Origin: Frigoribacterium sp. PvP032
Lineage (GTDB): Bacteria; Actinomycetota; Actinomycetes; Actinomycetales; Microbacteriaceae
Assembly (NCBI RefSeq): GCF_017833035.1
Contig: NZ_JAFIBM010000001.1
Coordinates: 930,001 to 994,000 of the forward strand
DNA length: 64,000 nt
Direction: 5' to 3'
The stretch's first letter is position 1, and the number at the start of each line of letters is the position of its first letter. The notes below the pieces were generated by a model. It saw nothing but the letters and a program-made list of their open reading frames with translations. It did no database searches and had not been told where the DNA came from. Of this stretch, positions 47,387 to 57,008 are shown one piece after another. A program made the position numbers and the translations under genes.

Positions 47387-47839
47387 TCAGCTGTGGGTCG
47401 TGTTCGCACGCATCTCGTCGACGGTCATCTCCGGGGCGCCGCCGGCTGCCGCCTCCTGGTCCATCCAGACGAAGTCCCAGTGGTGGCCGTCGAGGTCGTC
47501 GAAGCTCTTCGAGTACATGAAGCCGTGGTCCTGCTCGCCCGCGGGCGTCGCGCCCGCGGCGAGGGCCTTCTCGTGGATCGCGTCGACCTCCTCCTTGCTC
47601 TCGGCGCTGAGGGCGAGCTGCACCTCGGTCGAGGTGGTGGCGTCGATGATCGACTTGCTCGTGAACTCGGCGAAGAACTCGCGGGTGAGCAACATGGCGG
47701 TGATCGTGTCGCTGATGACGATGCTCACGGCGTTCTCGTCGCTGAAGCCCTCGTTGACGGACCAGCCGAGCGACTCGAAGAACGCGCGTGAGCGGGACGG
47801 GTCGCTGACGGCCAGGTTGACGAAGATCGTGGTGGGCAT
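47387..47839 (-). CDS. VOC-family protein (extradiol dioxygenase/glyoxalase-like)
   Basis: 150 aa from the ATG at 47839. IFVNLAVSDPSRSRAFFESL then GWSVNEGFSDENAVSIVISD and the C-terminal FMYSKSFDDLDGHHWDFVWM are typical of the lactoylglutathione lyase-like PhnB/YaeR group. Substrate unknown. Confidence 0.88.
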   Translation of the reverse strand: MPTTIFVNLAVSDPSRSRAFFESLGWSVNEGFSDENAVSIVISDTITAMLLTREFFAEFTSKSIIDATTSTEVQLALSAESKEEVDAIHEKALAAGATPAGEQDHGFMYSKSFDDLDGHHWDFVWMDQEAAAGGAPEMTVDEMRANTTHS

Positions 47840-48043
47840 CGGGGCCGACTCTCTCGAGGCTGCCGGCGGCCGGTCGCCGTCGATCCTCCCTGCATGATGA
47901 CGAGGGCTGGTCGACGACGTCAAGTGCAGGCTGCCTCCACTTGCATCTCGAGATCGGACTGGCGTAGATCCGATAGGATATGCGATAGTTGCCGAAGCGG
48001 GTGGTCTGCACCCGGGTGGAACCGATCACTGGAGATCAAGACG

Positions 48044-49009
48044 ATGAAGTCACGTACCCCCCTCGTCGCCGGCCTGGCCGCGGCGTCCCTGCTCTGCCTT
48101 ACGGCCTGCGGCTCCGCCGCGGGCGCAGGATCCTCCGACGGCGTGCCCGAGGGCAACGTCACCATGCTCGTGCCCATGGGCGCGGGCGGCGGCAGCGACC
48201 TCTCCGGGCGGGCCATCGCCTCCGGCCTCGAGGGCGGCACCGGCCTGAACGTCAGCGTCGAGAACCGCGAGGGCGGCTCCGGTGCCATCGGCTACTCGTA
48301 CTTCCTGGGGCAGGAGGGCCGGAACGACCTGCTCCTCGCCGCGGAGACCGCGATGCTCGCGCTGCCCGTGACCCAGGACGTGCAGTTCACCTACGAGGAC
48401 TTCACGCCGATCATGAAGGTCGGCGACGACTTCACGCTCATCGTCGTGCCCGCCGACAGCGACTACGACACCTGCACCGACGTCGTCGACGCCGCCGCCG
48501 ACGAGCGCGTCGTCGCCGCAGTCTCGGGCTCGACGTCTCTCGACGAGATCGTCTTCACGCTCATCGAGCAGGAGGAGGGCGTCGAGTTCGACCGCGTGCC
48601 CTTCGAGTCGGGCAGCGAGGTGCTCACGGGCCTGCTCGGCGGGCAGGTCGACGTCGCGTCGCTCAACCCGGCCGAGGTCATCGCCCAGCTCGAGGCCGGT
48701 GACCTCAAGGCGCTCTGCGCCGTGGCGGAGGACCGCTACGAGTACGACGAGCTGGCCGACATCCCCACGGCCGCCGAGCAGGGCATCGACGTCGCCTTCG
48801 CCCAGTTCCGGGGCTTCATCGCGCCGGGCGGCATCAGCGAGGAGGCCGAGCAGTTCTGGATCGACGCCGGCCAGGCCTACGCCGACAGCGACGCCTACAC
48901 CGAGTACGTCGAGAGCAACTACCTGCAGCCCAACGCACAGTACGGCGACGAGTTCACCACGTACCTCGGCGAGAACACCGCCGACCTCGAGAAGGTGTTC
49001 GGCGAGTGA
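48044..49009 (+). CDS. tctC: Tripartite tricarboxylate transporter, binding lipoprotein
   Basis: 321 aa. Lipoprotein signal with LCLTAC lipobox, then the TctC fold: MLVPMGAGGGSDLSGRAIAS, NVSVENREGGSGAIGYSYF and VDVASLNPAEVIAQLEAGDL. GGAG precedes the ATG. It binds a carboxylate substrate outside the cell. The cluster that follows suggests a branched or short sugar acid rather than citrate. Two direct CGATAG hexamers (47971 and 47983) stand in the promoter region. Confidence 0.92.
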   Translation: MKSRTPLVAGLAAASLLCLTACGSAAGAGSSDGVPEGNVTMLVPMGAGGGSDLSGRAIASGLEGGTGLNVSVENREGGSGAIGYSYFLGQEGRNDLLLAAETAMLALPVTQDVQFTYEDFTPIMKVGDDFTLIVVPADSDYDTCTDVVDAAADERVVAAVSGSTSLDEIVFTLIEQEEGVEFDRVPFESGSEVLTGLLGGQVDVASLNPAEVIAQLEAGDLKALCAVAEDRYEYDELADIPTAAEQGIDVAFAQFRGFIAPGGISEEAEQFWIDAGQAYADSDAYTEYVESNYLQPNAQYGDEFTTYLGENTADLEKVFGE

Positions 49010-49623
49010 CCGCGGCGCAGCGCGGCGGCCTCGCCGCCAGCGCCGTCCTCGCGGCCGTGGGCGTCGCGGCCCTCCTCGGGGGCCTCGGCTACGGCGTGAC
49101 CGTCGAGGGCGGCGAGATCGGCCCGGGCTTCCTGCCCGCGATGGCCGGCGGCCTGGTCGCGGTCTTCGCGGTCCTCGACCTGGTGGGGCGCCTCCGTCGC
49201 CGGTCCGACCGGCCCACGCAGGCCGAGCTCATCCTCGACACCGCGTCGCGCCCCGCGGACGGCGTCGTTCTCGGCGACCCCCTCGACCCGGGCGCCCCCA
49301 CCACGAGCACGCAGTCGATCCACTCGCCCCTCGCCGGCGCCGACGACGCCGCCGGCGTCGACATCCTCGGCCGCACGCAGCGCCAGCGCAACCGCATGCT
49401 CGCCGTCGTGCTCGGCCTCGTGGTCGTGACGCTGGTCATGGTGCAGGTCGTCGGGTTCCTGCTCGCCTTCGTGCTGCTGCTCTTCGTGGTCGCCGTCTTC
49501 GTGGAGCGCCGCCGCGTGCTCCCCTCCGCCCTCGTGGCGCTCGCCGCCGGCGCGGTCACCTACGCCGTCTTCGTCGCCCTCCTCAGCGTGCCCCTGCCCC
49601 AGGGCCTGCTGGGCCTCATCTAG
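49006..49623 (+). CDS. tctB: Tripartite tricarboxylate transporter, small membrane subunit
   Basis: 205 aa with about four helices. GLGYGVTVEGGEIGPGFLPA is the conserved N-terminal TctB motif, followed by a long hydrophilic insert (about residues 60-125), then VVLGLVVVTLVMVQVVGFLL and the last helices. ATGA-type overlap (GTGA) with tctC. Confidence 0.9.
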   Translation: MTAAQRGGLAASAVLAAVGVAALLGGLGYGVTVEGGEIGPGFLPAMAGGLVAVFAVLDLVGRLRRRSDRPTQAELILDTASRPADGVVLGDPLDPGAPTTSTQSIHSPLAGADDAAGVDILGRTQRQRNRMLAVVLGLVVVTLVMVQVVGFLLAFVLLLFVVAVFVERRRVLPSALVALAAGAVTYAVFVALLSVPLPQGLLGLI

Positions 49624-49635
49624 GGACTGGCCCTC

Positions 49636-51186
49636 ATGATCGACAACCTCGTCCTCGGCTTCTCGACGGCGTTCACGCCCGAGAACCTGCTGTGGTGCTT
49701 CATCGGCGTCCTGCTCGGCACCGTGATCGGGCTCATGCCCGGCCTCGGCTCGACCACCGGCGTCGCCATCCTCATCCCCCTGACCCTCACCCTCGAACCG
49801 GTCACCGCGCTGATCATGCTCGCAGGGATCTACTACGGCGCGCAGTACGGCGGCACGATCACCAGCGTCCTCATCTCGACGCCGGGGGAAGCCGCCAGCG
49901 TGGTCACCACGCTCGACGGCTACCAGATGGCCAAGAACGGCAAGGCCGGCTCGGCCCTCGCCATCAGCGCCATCGGCTCGTTCGTCGCCGCGATCATCTC
50001 GCTGGCCCTGCTGATGTGGCTCGCACCGCCGCTGGCGGACCTGGCCCTGAACTTCGGCCCGGTCCAGAACCTGGCGATCATGATCCTGGGCCTCGTCATC
50101 GTCGTGAGCTTCGCGGGCGGCTCGCTGTCCCGCGGCCTCATGATGGCGGCCGCCGGCCTGCTCATCTCGACGGTCGGCGTCGCGACCGGGTTCAGCGACG
50201 CCCGCTTCACGTTCGGCAGCATCAACCTGCTGAGCGGCATCCCCTTCATCGAGGTGATGATCGGCCTGTTCGCAGTGGGCGAGGTGCTGCACCAGATCCG
50301 TCGCGGAGCCGACGCCCCGATCCGCACCCGCTTCCGCGACATGGTCATCAGCCGCAGCGAACTGAAGCGCAGCGCCGGTCCGATCCTCCGCGGCAGCGGC
50401 ATCGGGTTCGTGCTCGGCATCCTGCCCGGCGCGGGCTCGACCCTCGCCTCGTTCATGGCCTACGGCATCGAGAAGCGGGTGTCGCCCCGCAAGGCGATGT
50501 TCGGCAAGGGCGCCATCGAGGGTGTCGCGGCCCCCGAGAGCGCCAACAACGCCGCCGCGAACGCCAACTTCGTGCCGACCCTCGCCCTGGGCATCCCGGG
50601 CGGCGGCACCACCGCAGTCCTGCTCGGCGCCTTCACGGTCTACGGGCTGCAGCCCGGCCCGCGCCTGTTCGAGACTCAGTCCACGCTGATCTGGGGCCTG
50701 CTCGTCTCGTTCTTCATCGGCAACGTCATGCTGCTCGTGCTGAACCTGCCGCTCGCGCCGGTCTTCGCGCAGATGCTCCGCATCCCCTACGGCTACCTGT
50801 ACCCGATCATCCTGCTGACGAGCTTCGTCGGCGCGTACTCGGTCAGCAACAACATGTTCAGCGTGGTGCTCGTGCTGATCTTCGGAGTCGTCGGCTGGGT
50901 CATGAAGGAGCTGGACCTGCCGATGGCGCCGCTCGTGCTGGGCCTCGTGCTCGGCCCGCTGTTCGAGAAGGCCCTCGTGCAGACGTCGGCGATCGGCCAG
51001 GGCAGCTTCCTGGTGCTGCTGCAGAGCCCCATCAGCGTCGGCATCCTGCTCTTCGCCTTGCTGCTCATGGTCGGCCCCAAGCTGGCCGCCCGGTTCGCGG
51101 TCCGTCGAGGCCCTCGCGGAGCTGCCGCCGTCGACCCCGACGCGGCCGAGGCTCGCGAGCACGCGCGGGACGAGGCGGGACGATGA
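49636..51186 (+). CDS. tctA: Tripartite tricarboxylate transporter, large membrane subunit
   Basis: 516 aa with about 11-12 helices. The two family motifs are GTVIGLMPGLGSTTGVAILI near residue 30 and GFVLGILPGAGSTLASFMAY near residue 257. YYGAQYGGTITSVLISTPGE is the other conserved block. It moves the substrate delivered by TctC, driven by an ion gradient. It is coupled to the TIM-barrel gene by ATGA. Confidence 0.95.
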   Translation: MIDNLVLGFSTAFTPENLLWCFIGVLLGTVIGLMPGLGSTTGVAILIPLTLTLEPVTALIMLAGIYYGAQYGGTITSVLISTPGEAASVVTTLDGYQMAKNGKAGSALAISAIGSFVAAIISLALLMWLAPPLADLALNFGPVQNLAIMILGLVIVVSFAGGSLSRGLMMAAAGLLISTVGVATGFSDARFTFGSINLLSGIPFIEVMIGLFAVGEVLHQIRRGADAPIRTRFRDMVISRSELKRSAGPILRGSGIGFVLGILPGAGSTLASFMAYGIEKRVSPRKAMFGKGAIEGVAAPESANNAAANANFVPTLALGIPGGGTTAVLLGAFTVYGLQPGPRLFETQSTLIWGLLVSFFIGNVMLLVLNLPLAPVFAQMLRIPYGYLYPIILLTSFVGAYSVSNNMFSVVLVLIFGVVGWVMKELDLPMAPLVLGLVLGPLFEKALVQTSAIGQGSFLVLLQSPISVGILLFALLLMVGPKLAARFAVRRGPRGAAAVDPDAAEAREHARDEAGR

Positions 51187-52187
51187 GCCCCTCCCGTGCG
51201 GACTGGCCCATCGCCGCGGCGATGCTCCAGTTCCCCGCCGTCGGCCGCGACGGCACGAGCACCCTCGACGCCGAGCCCGAGGTGTGGCAGGCCTCGTTCG
51301 AGGAGATCGCGGAGGCCGGGTTCGACCTCGTCGAGATCAACGACAACTGGCTGCGCGTCGGCGACCTTCCGGGCCGTCGGCTCGACGAGCTCGCCGCCGC
51401 CGGCCGGGCCGCGGGGGTCGACCTCACCAGCGTGTGCGTCGTCCGGTCGAGCGTCATCGACCCGGCGACCGGCTCCGAGAACCTCGCGTACAGCCACCGC
51501 ACCCTCGAGGCCGCGGCCCGGCTGGGAGCAGGCGTCGTGTCGATCGGCTTCCACCGGCCCCTCACGCCCGAGCAACGCGAACGGCTCTGGTTCTGGACGG
51601 CCCAGGGCGAGGTCGACGCGCCCGACGACCCCGAGAACTGGCGGCTCGCCGTGCAGCGAGTCTCGGAGCTCGGACGGCACGCGGCCCAGCTCGGACTCGA
51701 CCTGACCCTCGAGATGTACGAGGACACCTACCTCGGGACCGCTGCGAGCTCGGTGCGCCTCGTGGCCGAGGTGGGACTCGACAACGTCGGGCTCAACCCC
51801 GACGTCGGCAACCTCGTGCGCCTGCACCGCCCGATCGACGACTGGCGCGAGACGCTCGCGGCGACCCTGCCCCACGCCAACTACTGGCACGTGAAGAACT
51901 ACCACCGTGACGAGGACCCGGCCACCGGCACCTACACGGCCCTGCCGGCTCCGCTCGAGCTCGGCCTCATCAACTACCGGCACGCCGTGCGCGACGCCGT
52001 CGAGGCGGGCTTCCGCGGCACCTTCGTCTGTGAGCACTACGGCGGGGACGGGCTCTCCGTCGCCGCCCTGAACAGGGACTACCTCCGCCGGGTGCTGCCC
52101 AGTGCCGCGCGGATGGCCGTCCTCGACGAGCAGGAGGCGCTGGTCGCCTCCTCCGTCACCGACCAGAGAGAGGAGATGGTGTCATGA
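51183..52187 (+). CDS. TIM-barrel sugar isomerase/epimerase family protein (OiaC-like), module A
   Basis: 334 aa. AP-endonuclease-2/xylose-isomerase-like TIM barrel: EEIAEAGFDLVEINDNWLRV, LDLTLEMYEDTYLGTA (metal-site Glu), NVGLNPDVGNLVRLHRPIDD (Asp), ANYWHVKNYHR (His) and GTFVCEHYGGDG (Glu). In the D-apionate route a member of this fold (OiaC) decarboxylates 3-oxo-isoapionate to L-erythrulose. The gene order (followed by DAK kinase, isomerases) suggests a similar step here, but epimerase activity is also possible. Confidence 0.83.
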   Translation: MSPSRADWPIAAAMLQFPAVGRDGTSTLDAEPEVWQASFEEIAEAGFDLVEINDNWLRVGDLPGRRLDELAAAGRAAGVDLTSVCVVRSSVIDPATGSENLAYSHRTLEAAARLGAGVVSIGFHRPLTPEQRERLWFWTAQGEVDAPDDPENWRLAVQRVSELGRHAAQLGLDLTLEMYEDTYLGTAASSVRLVAEVGLDNVGLNPDVGNLVRLHRPIDDWRETLAATLPHANYWHVKNYHRDEDPATGTYTALPAPLELGLINYRHAVRDAVEAGFRGTFVCEHYGGDGLSVAALNRDYLRRVLPSAARMAVLDEQEALVASSVTDQREEMVS

Positions 52188-53971
52188 CCATCCTCGAGTA
52201 CGACGCGACGACGTTCGCCGACGAGGCCCTCGACGGCTTCGCGGCCGCCCACGGGTCGCTCCGCCGCGTGGACGGCGGCGTCGTGCGACGCGACCGCCTG
52301 GCCGACGGCCAGGTCGCGGTCGTCGTCGGCGGCGGCTCCGGCCACTACCCGGCCTTCGCCGGGCTCGTCGGTCCCGGCCTGGCCGCCGGCGTGGCCTACG
52401 GCAACATCTTCGCCTCCCCGTCGGCCGGCCAGGTCTGCCGCGTCTCGCGGGCCGTCCAGCGCGGCGGAGGGGTGGTGCTGTCGTTCGGCAACTACGCCGG
52501 GGACGTGCTGAACTTCGGCCAGGCCGCCGAGCGCCTCCGGGCGGAGGGCGTCGACGTGCGCGTCGTCGCCGTGACCGACGACATCGCCAGCGGCGGTCGT
52601 GACGAGATCGCGAAGCGCCGGGGCATCGCCGGAGACCTCACGGTGTTCAAGGTGCTCGGCGCCGCGGCCGAGGCGGGCCACGACCTCGACCGCGTCGAGC
52701 AGCTCGGGCGCCGCGCGAACGACCGCACCCGTTCCTTCGGGGTCGCGTTCTCGGGCTGCACCCTGCCGGGAGCGACCGAGCCGCTCTTCACCGTGCCGGA
52801 GGGGCGCATGTCCATCGGCCTCGGCATCCACGGCGAGCCCGGCGTCGGCGAGGCGGACCTGCCGTCGGCTCGCGAGCTGGCCGAGCTGCTGGTGGGCTCG
52901 TTGCTCGCGGAGGCGCCCGAGGACGCTGGAGACCGGGTCGTCGTCCTGCTGAACGGCCTCGGCACCTACAAGTACGAGGAGCTCTTCGTGCTCTACGGCC
53001 ACGTCGCGCGCCTGCTCGACGAGGCGGGCGTGACCATCGTGCAGCCCGAGGTCGGCGAGCTCGTCACGAGCCTCGACATGTCGGGCGTGTCAGCGACCTT
53101 CTTCTGGGTCGACGCCGAGCTCGAGCAGCTCTGGGGGAGCCCCGCCTCGAGCCCCGCCTTCCGCAAGGGTGCCGTCGAGACGCACGACGACCGCACCGGG
53201 GACGACCGCGCGCCCGACGAGGTGCCTGCCGTGCTCCCGGTCGACGACCTGCGTCACGCCCGCGTCGGCGGCCCCCTGCTGGCGGGGCTCGAACGCGTCG
53301 CGGAGATGGTGGTGGCGTCCGAGGACGAGTTCGGGCGCCTCGACGCGGTGGCCGGCGACGGCGACCACGGGATCGGCATGGCGCGCGGCATCACCGCGGC
53401 TCTGGCCTCGGCTCGTGCGGCCGTCGAGCGCGGGGCCGGTGTCTCCACGGTGCTGGCCGAGGCCGGCGAGGGCTGGGCGGAGCACGCCGGGGGCACCTCG
53501 GGCGCGCTCTGGGGCGTCTGCCTCACCAGCGCCGGGGCCGCCCTGGCCGCCGAGGCCGATCTCCGTGATCCGCGGGCCTCGGCACGCGCCGCCGCGGCGG
53601 GACTCGCGGCGATACAGCGTCTCGGCGGCGCCGAGGTCGGCGACAAGACCCTGGTCGACGCGTTCGTCCCCCTGGTCGATGCCCTGCACCGGGCGGCGGC
53701 GGACGGCCTGGACCTGCCGGACGCGTGGGCGCGTGCCGCAGAGGCAGCCGACGAGGCGGCCGACGCGACCGCGCACCTCCGCCCCCGCCTCGGCCGTGCC
53801 CGGCCCCTCGCCGAGAAGAGCGTCGGCCACCCGGACGCGGGCGCCGTCTCGTTCTCGCGCATCGCCGGCGTCGTCGCTCGTGAGACGGCGATCCCGATCG
53901 CGGCACCCGACGCCCCGACACCGACACCGACACCGACCCCGACCCTGATCCAGACCAGCCAGGAGGCCTGA
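52184..53971 (+). CDS. DAK-type (dihydroxyacetone/erythrulose) kinase, module A
   Basis: 595 aa, a DhaK-DhaL fusion. DhaK part: [32 protein letters not shown] and GIHGEPG (substrate-binding His). DhaL part: [13 protein letters not shown] (Mg-binding Asp residues), [11 protein letters not shown] and KTLVDAFVPLVDAL. ATP is the phosphate donor. With TPI- and RpiB-family isomerases next to it, L-erythrulose (LerK-like) is the likely substrate. The C-terminus has a Pro-Thr repeat. ATGA overlap with the previous gene. Confidence 0.92.
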   Translation: MTILEYDATTFADEALDGFAAAHGSLRRVDGGVVRRDRLADGQVAVVVGGGSGHYPAFAGLVGPGLAAGVAYGNIFASPSAGQVCRVSRAVQRGGGVVLSFGNYAGDVLNFGQAAERLRAEGVDVRVVAVTDDIASGGRDEIAKRRGIAGDLTVFKVLGAAAEAGHDLDRVEQLGRRANDRTRSFGVAFSGCTLPGATEPLFTVPEGRMSIGLGIHGEPGVGEADLPSARELAELLVGSLLAEAPEDAGDRVVVLLNGLGTYKYEELFVLYGHVARLLDEAGVTIVQPEVGELVTSLDMSGVSATFFWVDAELEQLWGSPASSPAFRKGAVETHDDRTGDDRAPDEVPAVLPVDDLRHARVGGPLLAGLERVAEMVVASEDEFGRLDAVAGDGDHGIGMARGITAALASARAAVERGAGVSTVLAEAGEGWAEHAGGTSGALWGVCLTSAGAALAAEADLRDPRASARAAAAGLAAIQRLGGAEVGDKTLVDAFVPLVDALHRAAADGLDLPDAWARAAEAADEAADATAHLRPRLGRARPLAEKSVGHPDAGAVSFSRIAGVVARETAIPIAAPDAPTPTPTPTPTLIQTSQEA

Positions 53972-53974
53972 CCC

Positions 53975-54454
53975 GTGAGAGAACCACTGCGCATCGTCGT
54001 CGGCTGCGACGACGCCGGCTTCGAGTACAAGGAGAGGCTGCGCGCCGACCTCGAGGGCGACGACCGCGTCGCGAGCGTGGTCGACGTCGGCGTCGGCCCC
54101 GACGGGCACACCGCGTACCCGCACGTCGCGGTCGAGGCCGCCCGGATGGTCGCCGACGGCCGTGCCGACCGTGCCCTGCTGGTCTGCGGCACCGGGCTCG
54201 GGGTGGCGATCGCCGCGAACAAGGTGCCAGGGGTCCGTGCCGTGACAGCGCACGACGGCTTCTCGGTAGAACGAGCCGTGCTCTCGAACGACGCCCAGGT
54301 GCTCTGCTTCGGGCAGCGCGTCGTCGGCATCGAGCTCGCGCGCCGTCTCGCCTCGGAGTGGCTCGACCACCGCTTCGACCCCACCAGCGCGTCGGCCGCC
54401 AAGGTCGACGCCATCAGCTCGTACGAGGAATCCCCGGAAGGATCCGCAGCATGA
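53975..54454 (+). CDS. derI: RpiB/LacAB-family isomerase (DerI-like), module A
   Basis: 159 aa from a GTG start. [20 protein letters not shown], the active-site [20 protein letters not shown] (Cys) and [20 protein letters not shown] match RpiB-type isomerases, particularly those for four-carbon sugar phosphates. It likely turns D-erythrulose-4-P into D-erythrose-4-P. It is coupled to the PdxA-like gene (ATGA). Confidence 0.85.
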   Translation: MREPLRIVVGCDDAGFEYKERLRADLEGDDRVASVVDVGVGPDGHTAYPHVAVEAARMVADGRADRALLVCGTGLGVAIAANKVPGVRAVTAHDGFSVERAVLSNDAQVLCFGQRVVGIELARRLASEWLDHRFDPTSASAAKVDAISSYEESPEGSAA

Positions 54455-55497
54455 CCGTCAGCACACCTGCCTCCGCCAGCCACCACCGCGACGAGGCCGC
54501 AGACGGCGTCGCGCCACGTCCCCGCATCGCCCTGACCCTCGGGGACCCCGCCGGCGTCGGGCCCGAGCTCGCCGCCCGCCTCCTCGCCGATCCCGCCAAC
54601 CTCGAGGCCGCCGACATCCTGGTGCTCGCCGACCGCGCCGAGCTCGACGCCGCGGCCGCCGTGATCGGCGTGACGATCCCGCTCAGCGACGTGCCCCGGC
54701 CCGGCTTCGCCATGCTGCTCGACGACGGGTCGGCGCCGGCGGATCCCATCCCCCCGCGCCAGGTCAGCAAGGAGGCGGGGGAGCGCGCCCTGCACCAGCT
54801 GCGGCGGGCCATCGACCTGGCCAACGCGGGCGAGGTCGGCGCCATCGTGTTCACGCCCTTGAACAAGACGAGCCTCCACCTCGGCGGCATGACCGAGGAG
54901 GACGAGCTGCGCTGGTTCGCCAAGGAGCTGCGCAGCGAGGGCGTCACGAGCGAGATCAACATCATCCCCGGCCTCTGGACGGCGCGGGTCACCTCGCACA
55001 TCGGGATCCGCGACGTGGCCGACCGCATCACGACCCAGGGCGTCGTCGACGCGGTGCGGCTGCTCGACGAGCTGCTGCGGGACTCGGGCGTCGCGCACCC
55101 CAGGCTCGGCGTCTGCGGTCTCAACCCGCACAACGGCGAGAACGGCATCTTCGGCCGGGAGGAGATCGACGTGATCGCCCCCGGCGTGGCCCATGCTGCC
55201 GCAGGCGGGATCGACGTGGTCGGTCCGTTCCCCTCGGACACGATCTTCGTCGGTGCCCGCGAGCGCTACGACGGCATCGTCACGATGTACCACGACCAGG
55301 GCCAGATCGCCATCAAGCTGCTCGGCTTCGACGGCGGGGTCACCGTGCAGGGCGGCCTGCCCGTCGTCATCGCGACGCCCGCGCACGGCACGGCGTTCGA
55401 CATCGCCGGGACGGGAGTCGCCAGTGTCACGTCGAGCCAGCGTGCGCTCGACGTCGCCATCGCGGTGGCCGGCCGTCGCGCCGTCCGCCAGCCCTGA
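54451..55497 (+). CDS. PdxA-family dehydrogenase, module A
   Basis: 348 aa. It has [20 protein letters not shown], then [20 protein letters not shown], metal-site His in [23 protein letters not shown] and [12 protein letters not shown]. These fit 4-hydroxythreonine-4-P dehydrogenase and its PdxA2 relatives. The GHTE motif of true PdxA is replaced by GGMTE, which suggests a different substrate. In this setting it may oxidise and decarboxylate a phosphorylated sugar acid. No DUF1537 kinase, the usual PdxA2 partner, is present. Confidence 0.85.
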   Translation: MTVSTPASASHHRDEAADGVAPRPRIALTLGDPAGVGPELAARLLADPANLEAADILVLADRAELDAAAAVIGVTIPLSDVPRPGFAMLLDDGSAPADPIPPRQVSKEAGERALHQLRRAIDLANAGEVGAIVFTPLNKTSLHLGGMTEEDELRWFAKELRSEGVTSEINIIPGLWTARVTSHIGIRDVADRITTQGVVDAVRLLDELLRDSGVAHPRLGVCGLNPHNGENGIFGREEIDVIAPGVAHAAAGGIDVVGPFPSDTIFVGARERYDGIVTMYHDQGQIAIKLLGFDGGVTVQGGLPVVIATPAHGTAFDIAGTGVASVTSSQRALDVAIAVAGRRAVRQP

Positions 55498-55499
55498 CC

Positions 55500-56264
55500 G
55501 TGCTCGTCGGGATCAGCACCAAGGCGTACCTCTCGAGGGCGCGCACCCTCGGGTGGTTGGCGGAGCTGGCCGACCTGGCCAGGGACCACGTGGCGGTGCG
55601 CAGCGGTGCGGTCGAGCTCGTCGTGGCCCCCTCGACGCCGCTGCTCGAGGCGGCGGTCCGGCTGCTGGACGGGACGGGCGTCGCGATCATGGCGCAGGAC
55701 GTCAGCCGCTTCGCCGGAGGCGCGGTGACCGGCGAGGACGTCGCGTCGCTCCTCGCAGACCTGGGCGTCACGTACGTCGAGGTCGGCCATGCCGAGCGTC
55801 GCAGGCTGCTCGGCGAGACGGACGCGGTGGTCGCGGAGAAGGTCCTGCGCAGCCGGGAGGCGGGGCTCGTGCCGTGGCTCTGCGTGGGGGAGGAGACACG
55901 GGTCGGCCCCGTGGAGGCCGCGGCGTCGTGCCTGGCCCAGGTCGCCGCCGCCGCGGGCGACGGGCCGCTCGTCGTGGCCCACGAGCCCGTCTGGGCCATC
56001 GGGGCGGCGAAGCCGGCACCCGCCGACCACGTCGTGGGAGTCGCGAAGACGCTCAGGGCGGGACTGCCCGAGGGAGTCGCCGGTGCGCGGCTCGTCTACG
56101 GGGGCAGCGCCGGGCCGGGACTGCTGGCGGCGACGGCGCCGGCTGTCGACGGGCTCTTCCTCGGGAGGCGTGCCCACGACGTCGCCGGGGTGGCGAGCGT
56201 CCTCGACGAGGCGCTCGCCGCCTCCCTTCGTTCCTCACGCATCACGGGACAGCGGGCGTCATGA
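55500..56264 (+). CDS. lerI: TPI-family isomerase (LerI-like), module A
   Basis: 254 aa from a GTG start. Catalytic Lys in GISTKAYLS (residue 8 region), His in EVGHAERRRLLGE and Glu in [16 protein letters not shown], then [16 protein letters not shown] in place of GHSERR, and the divergent N-terminus, separate it from glycolytic TPI. It fits L-erythrulose-1-P to D-erythrulose-4-P isomerases. It partners the DerI-like gene. Confidence 0.87.
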   Translation: MLVGISTKAYLSRARTLGWLAELADLARDHVAVRSGAVELVVAPSTPLLEAAVRLLDGTGVAIMAQDVSRFAGGAVTGEDVASLLADLGVTYVEVGHAERRRLLGETDAVVAEKVLRSREAGLVPWLCVGEETRVGPVEAAASCLAQVAAAAGDGPLVVAHEPVWAIGAAKPAPADHVVGVAKTLRAGLPEGVAGARLVYGGSAGPGLLAATAPAVDGLFLGRRAHDVAGVASVLDEALAASLRSSRITGQRAS

Positions 56265-56314
56265 GCTTGCCTATAGGAAAGACGACCGTTCCCGGCGTGT
56301 GGAACACTGGGCGG

Positions 56315-56989
56315 ATGCCAGCCACCGACGGACAGCGCCGACCGAAGCGGGTGTCCTTGTCGGACGGTGTCTACGACGAGCTGCTCCGCAGGCTCTTCGA
56401 CGACACGCTGCCCCCGGGGACGCCGCTCAACATCGACGCCCTGGCTCGCGACCTCGACGTGTCGCAGACGCCGATCCGGGAGGCGCTGGCGCGACTCGAG
56501 TCGACCGGTCTCGTCACCCGAGCTGCCCTGCGGGGCTACCGGGCGGCTCCGCTGCTGACCGGCGCCGAGCTCGACGATCTCATGCACGCGCGCGGCGTCA
56601 TCGAGCCCGCGGTCGCACGGCTCGCCGCTCCCCGGCGCACTGACGCCTTCATCTCGGCCCTCGACGAGACCGTGACCCGTCTCGCCGAGGCGCCGAAGGG
56701 GCCGACCTTCGCCGAGTACCACGCCTACTGGGAGGCCGACGAGACCTTCCACGAGCTGATCGCGCAGCAGGCCGCGAACCCGTTCCTGCACCGCGCGTTC
56801 GAGTCGCTCGGCGGGCAGGCGCAGCGGTTCCGGATGTTCGGCGGGCTGGGCGTCAGCGACGCCGACCACGCGATCCGCGAGCACCGGGCAGTGCGCGACG
56901 CGCTCGACTCGGGCGACCCGGACGCAGCGGGGACGGCCATGCAGGCCCACGTCGACGCGGTGCGCGGGCGGGCCGCCGCCGAGGCGTGA
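56315..56989 (+). CDS. GntR/FCD-family regulator, module A
   Basis: 224 aa from the ATG at 56315, preceded by AACACT with six-base spacing; an ATG at 56261 (ATGA overlap with lerI) would add 18 residues. Winged HTH: INIDALARDLDVSQTPIREA-type sequence, then LARLESTGLVTRAALRGYRA. C-terminal FCD domain with ARGVIEPAVARLA, AYWEADETFHELIAQQ and REHRAVRDALDSGDPDAA (metal/ligand His). It likely controls module A. Confidence 0.9.
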   Translation: MPATDGQRRPKRVSLSDGVYDELLRRLFDDTLPPGTPLNIDALARDLDVSQTPIREALARLESTGLVTRAALRGYRAAPLLTGAELDDLMHARGVIEPAVARLAAPRRTDAFISALDETVTRLAEAPKGPTFAEYHAYWEADETFHELIAQQAANPFLHRAFESLGGQAQRFRMFGGLGVSDADHAIREHRAVRDALDSGDPDAAGTAMQAHVDAVRGRAAAEA

Positions 56990-57008
56990 CCGGCCCGCGC
57001 ACGACGGC

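Noticed and set aside
47971-47988. CGATAG motifs before tctC as array repeats
   Set aside because: Only the hexamer matches; the GATCG half and the CACCGG end are absent. More likely a regulator site.
48699-51182. Long plus-strand frame before the TIM-barrel gene
   Set aside because: It overlaps tctB and tctA in another frame and has the Arg/Pro/Ala composition of a shadow frame; only the part from 51183 is real.
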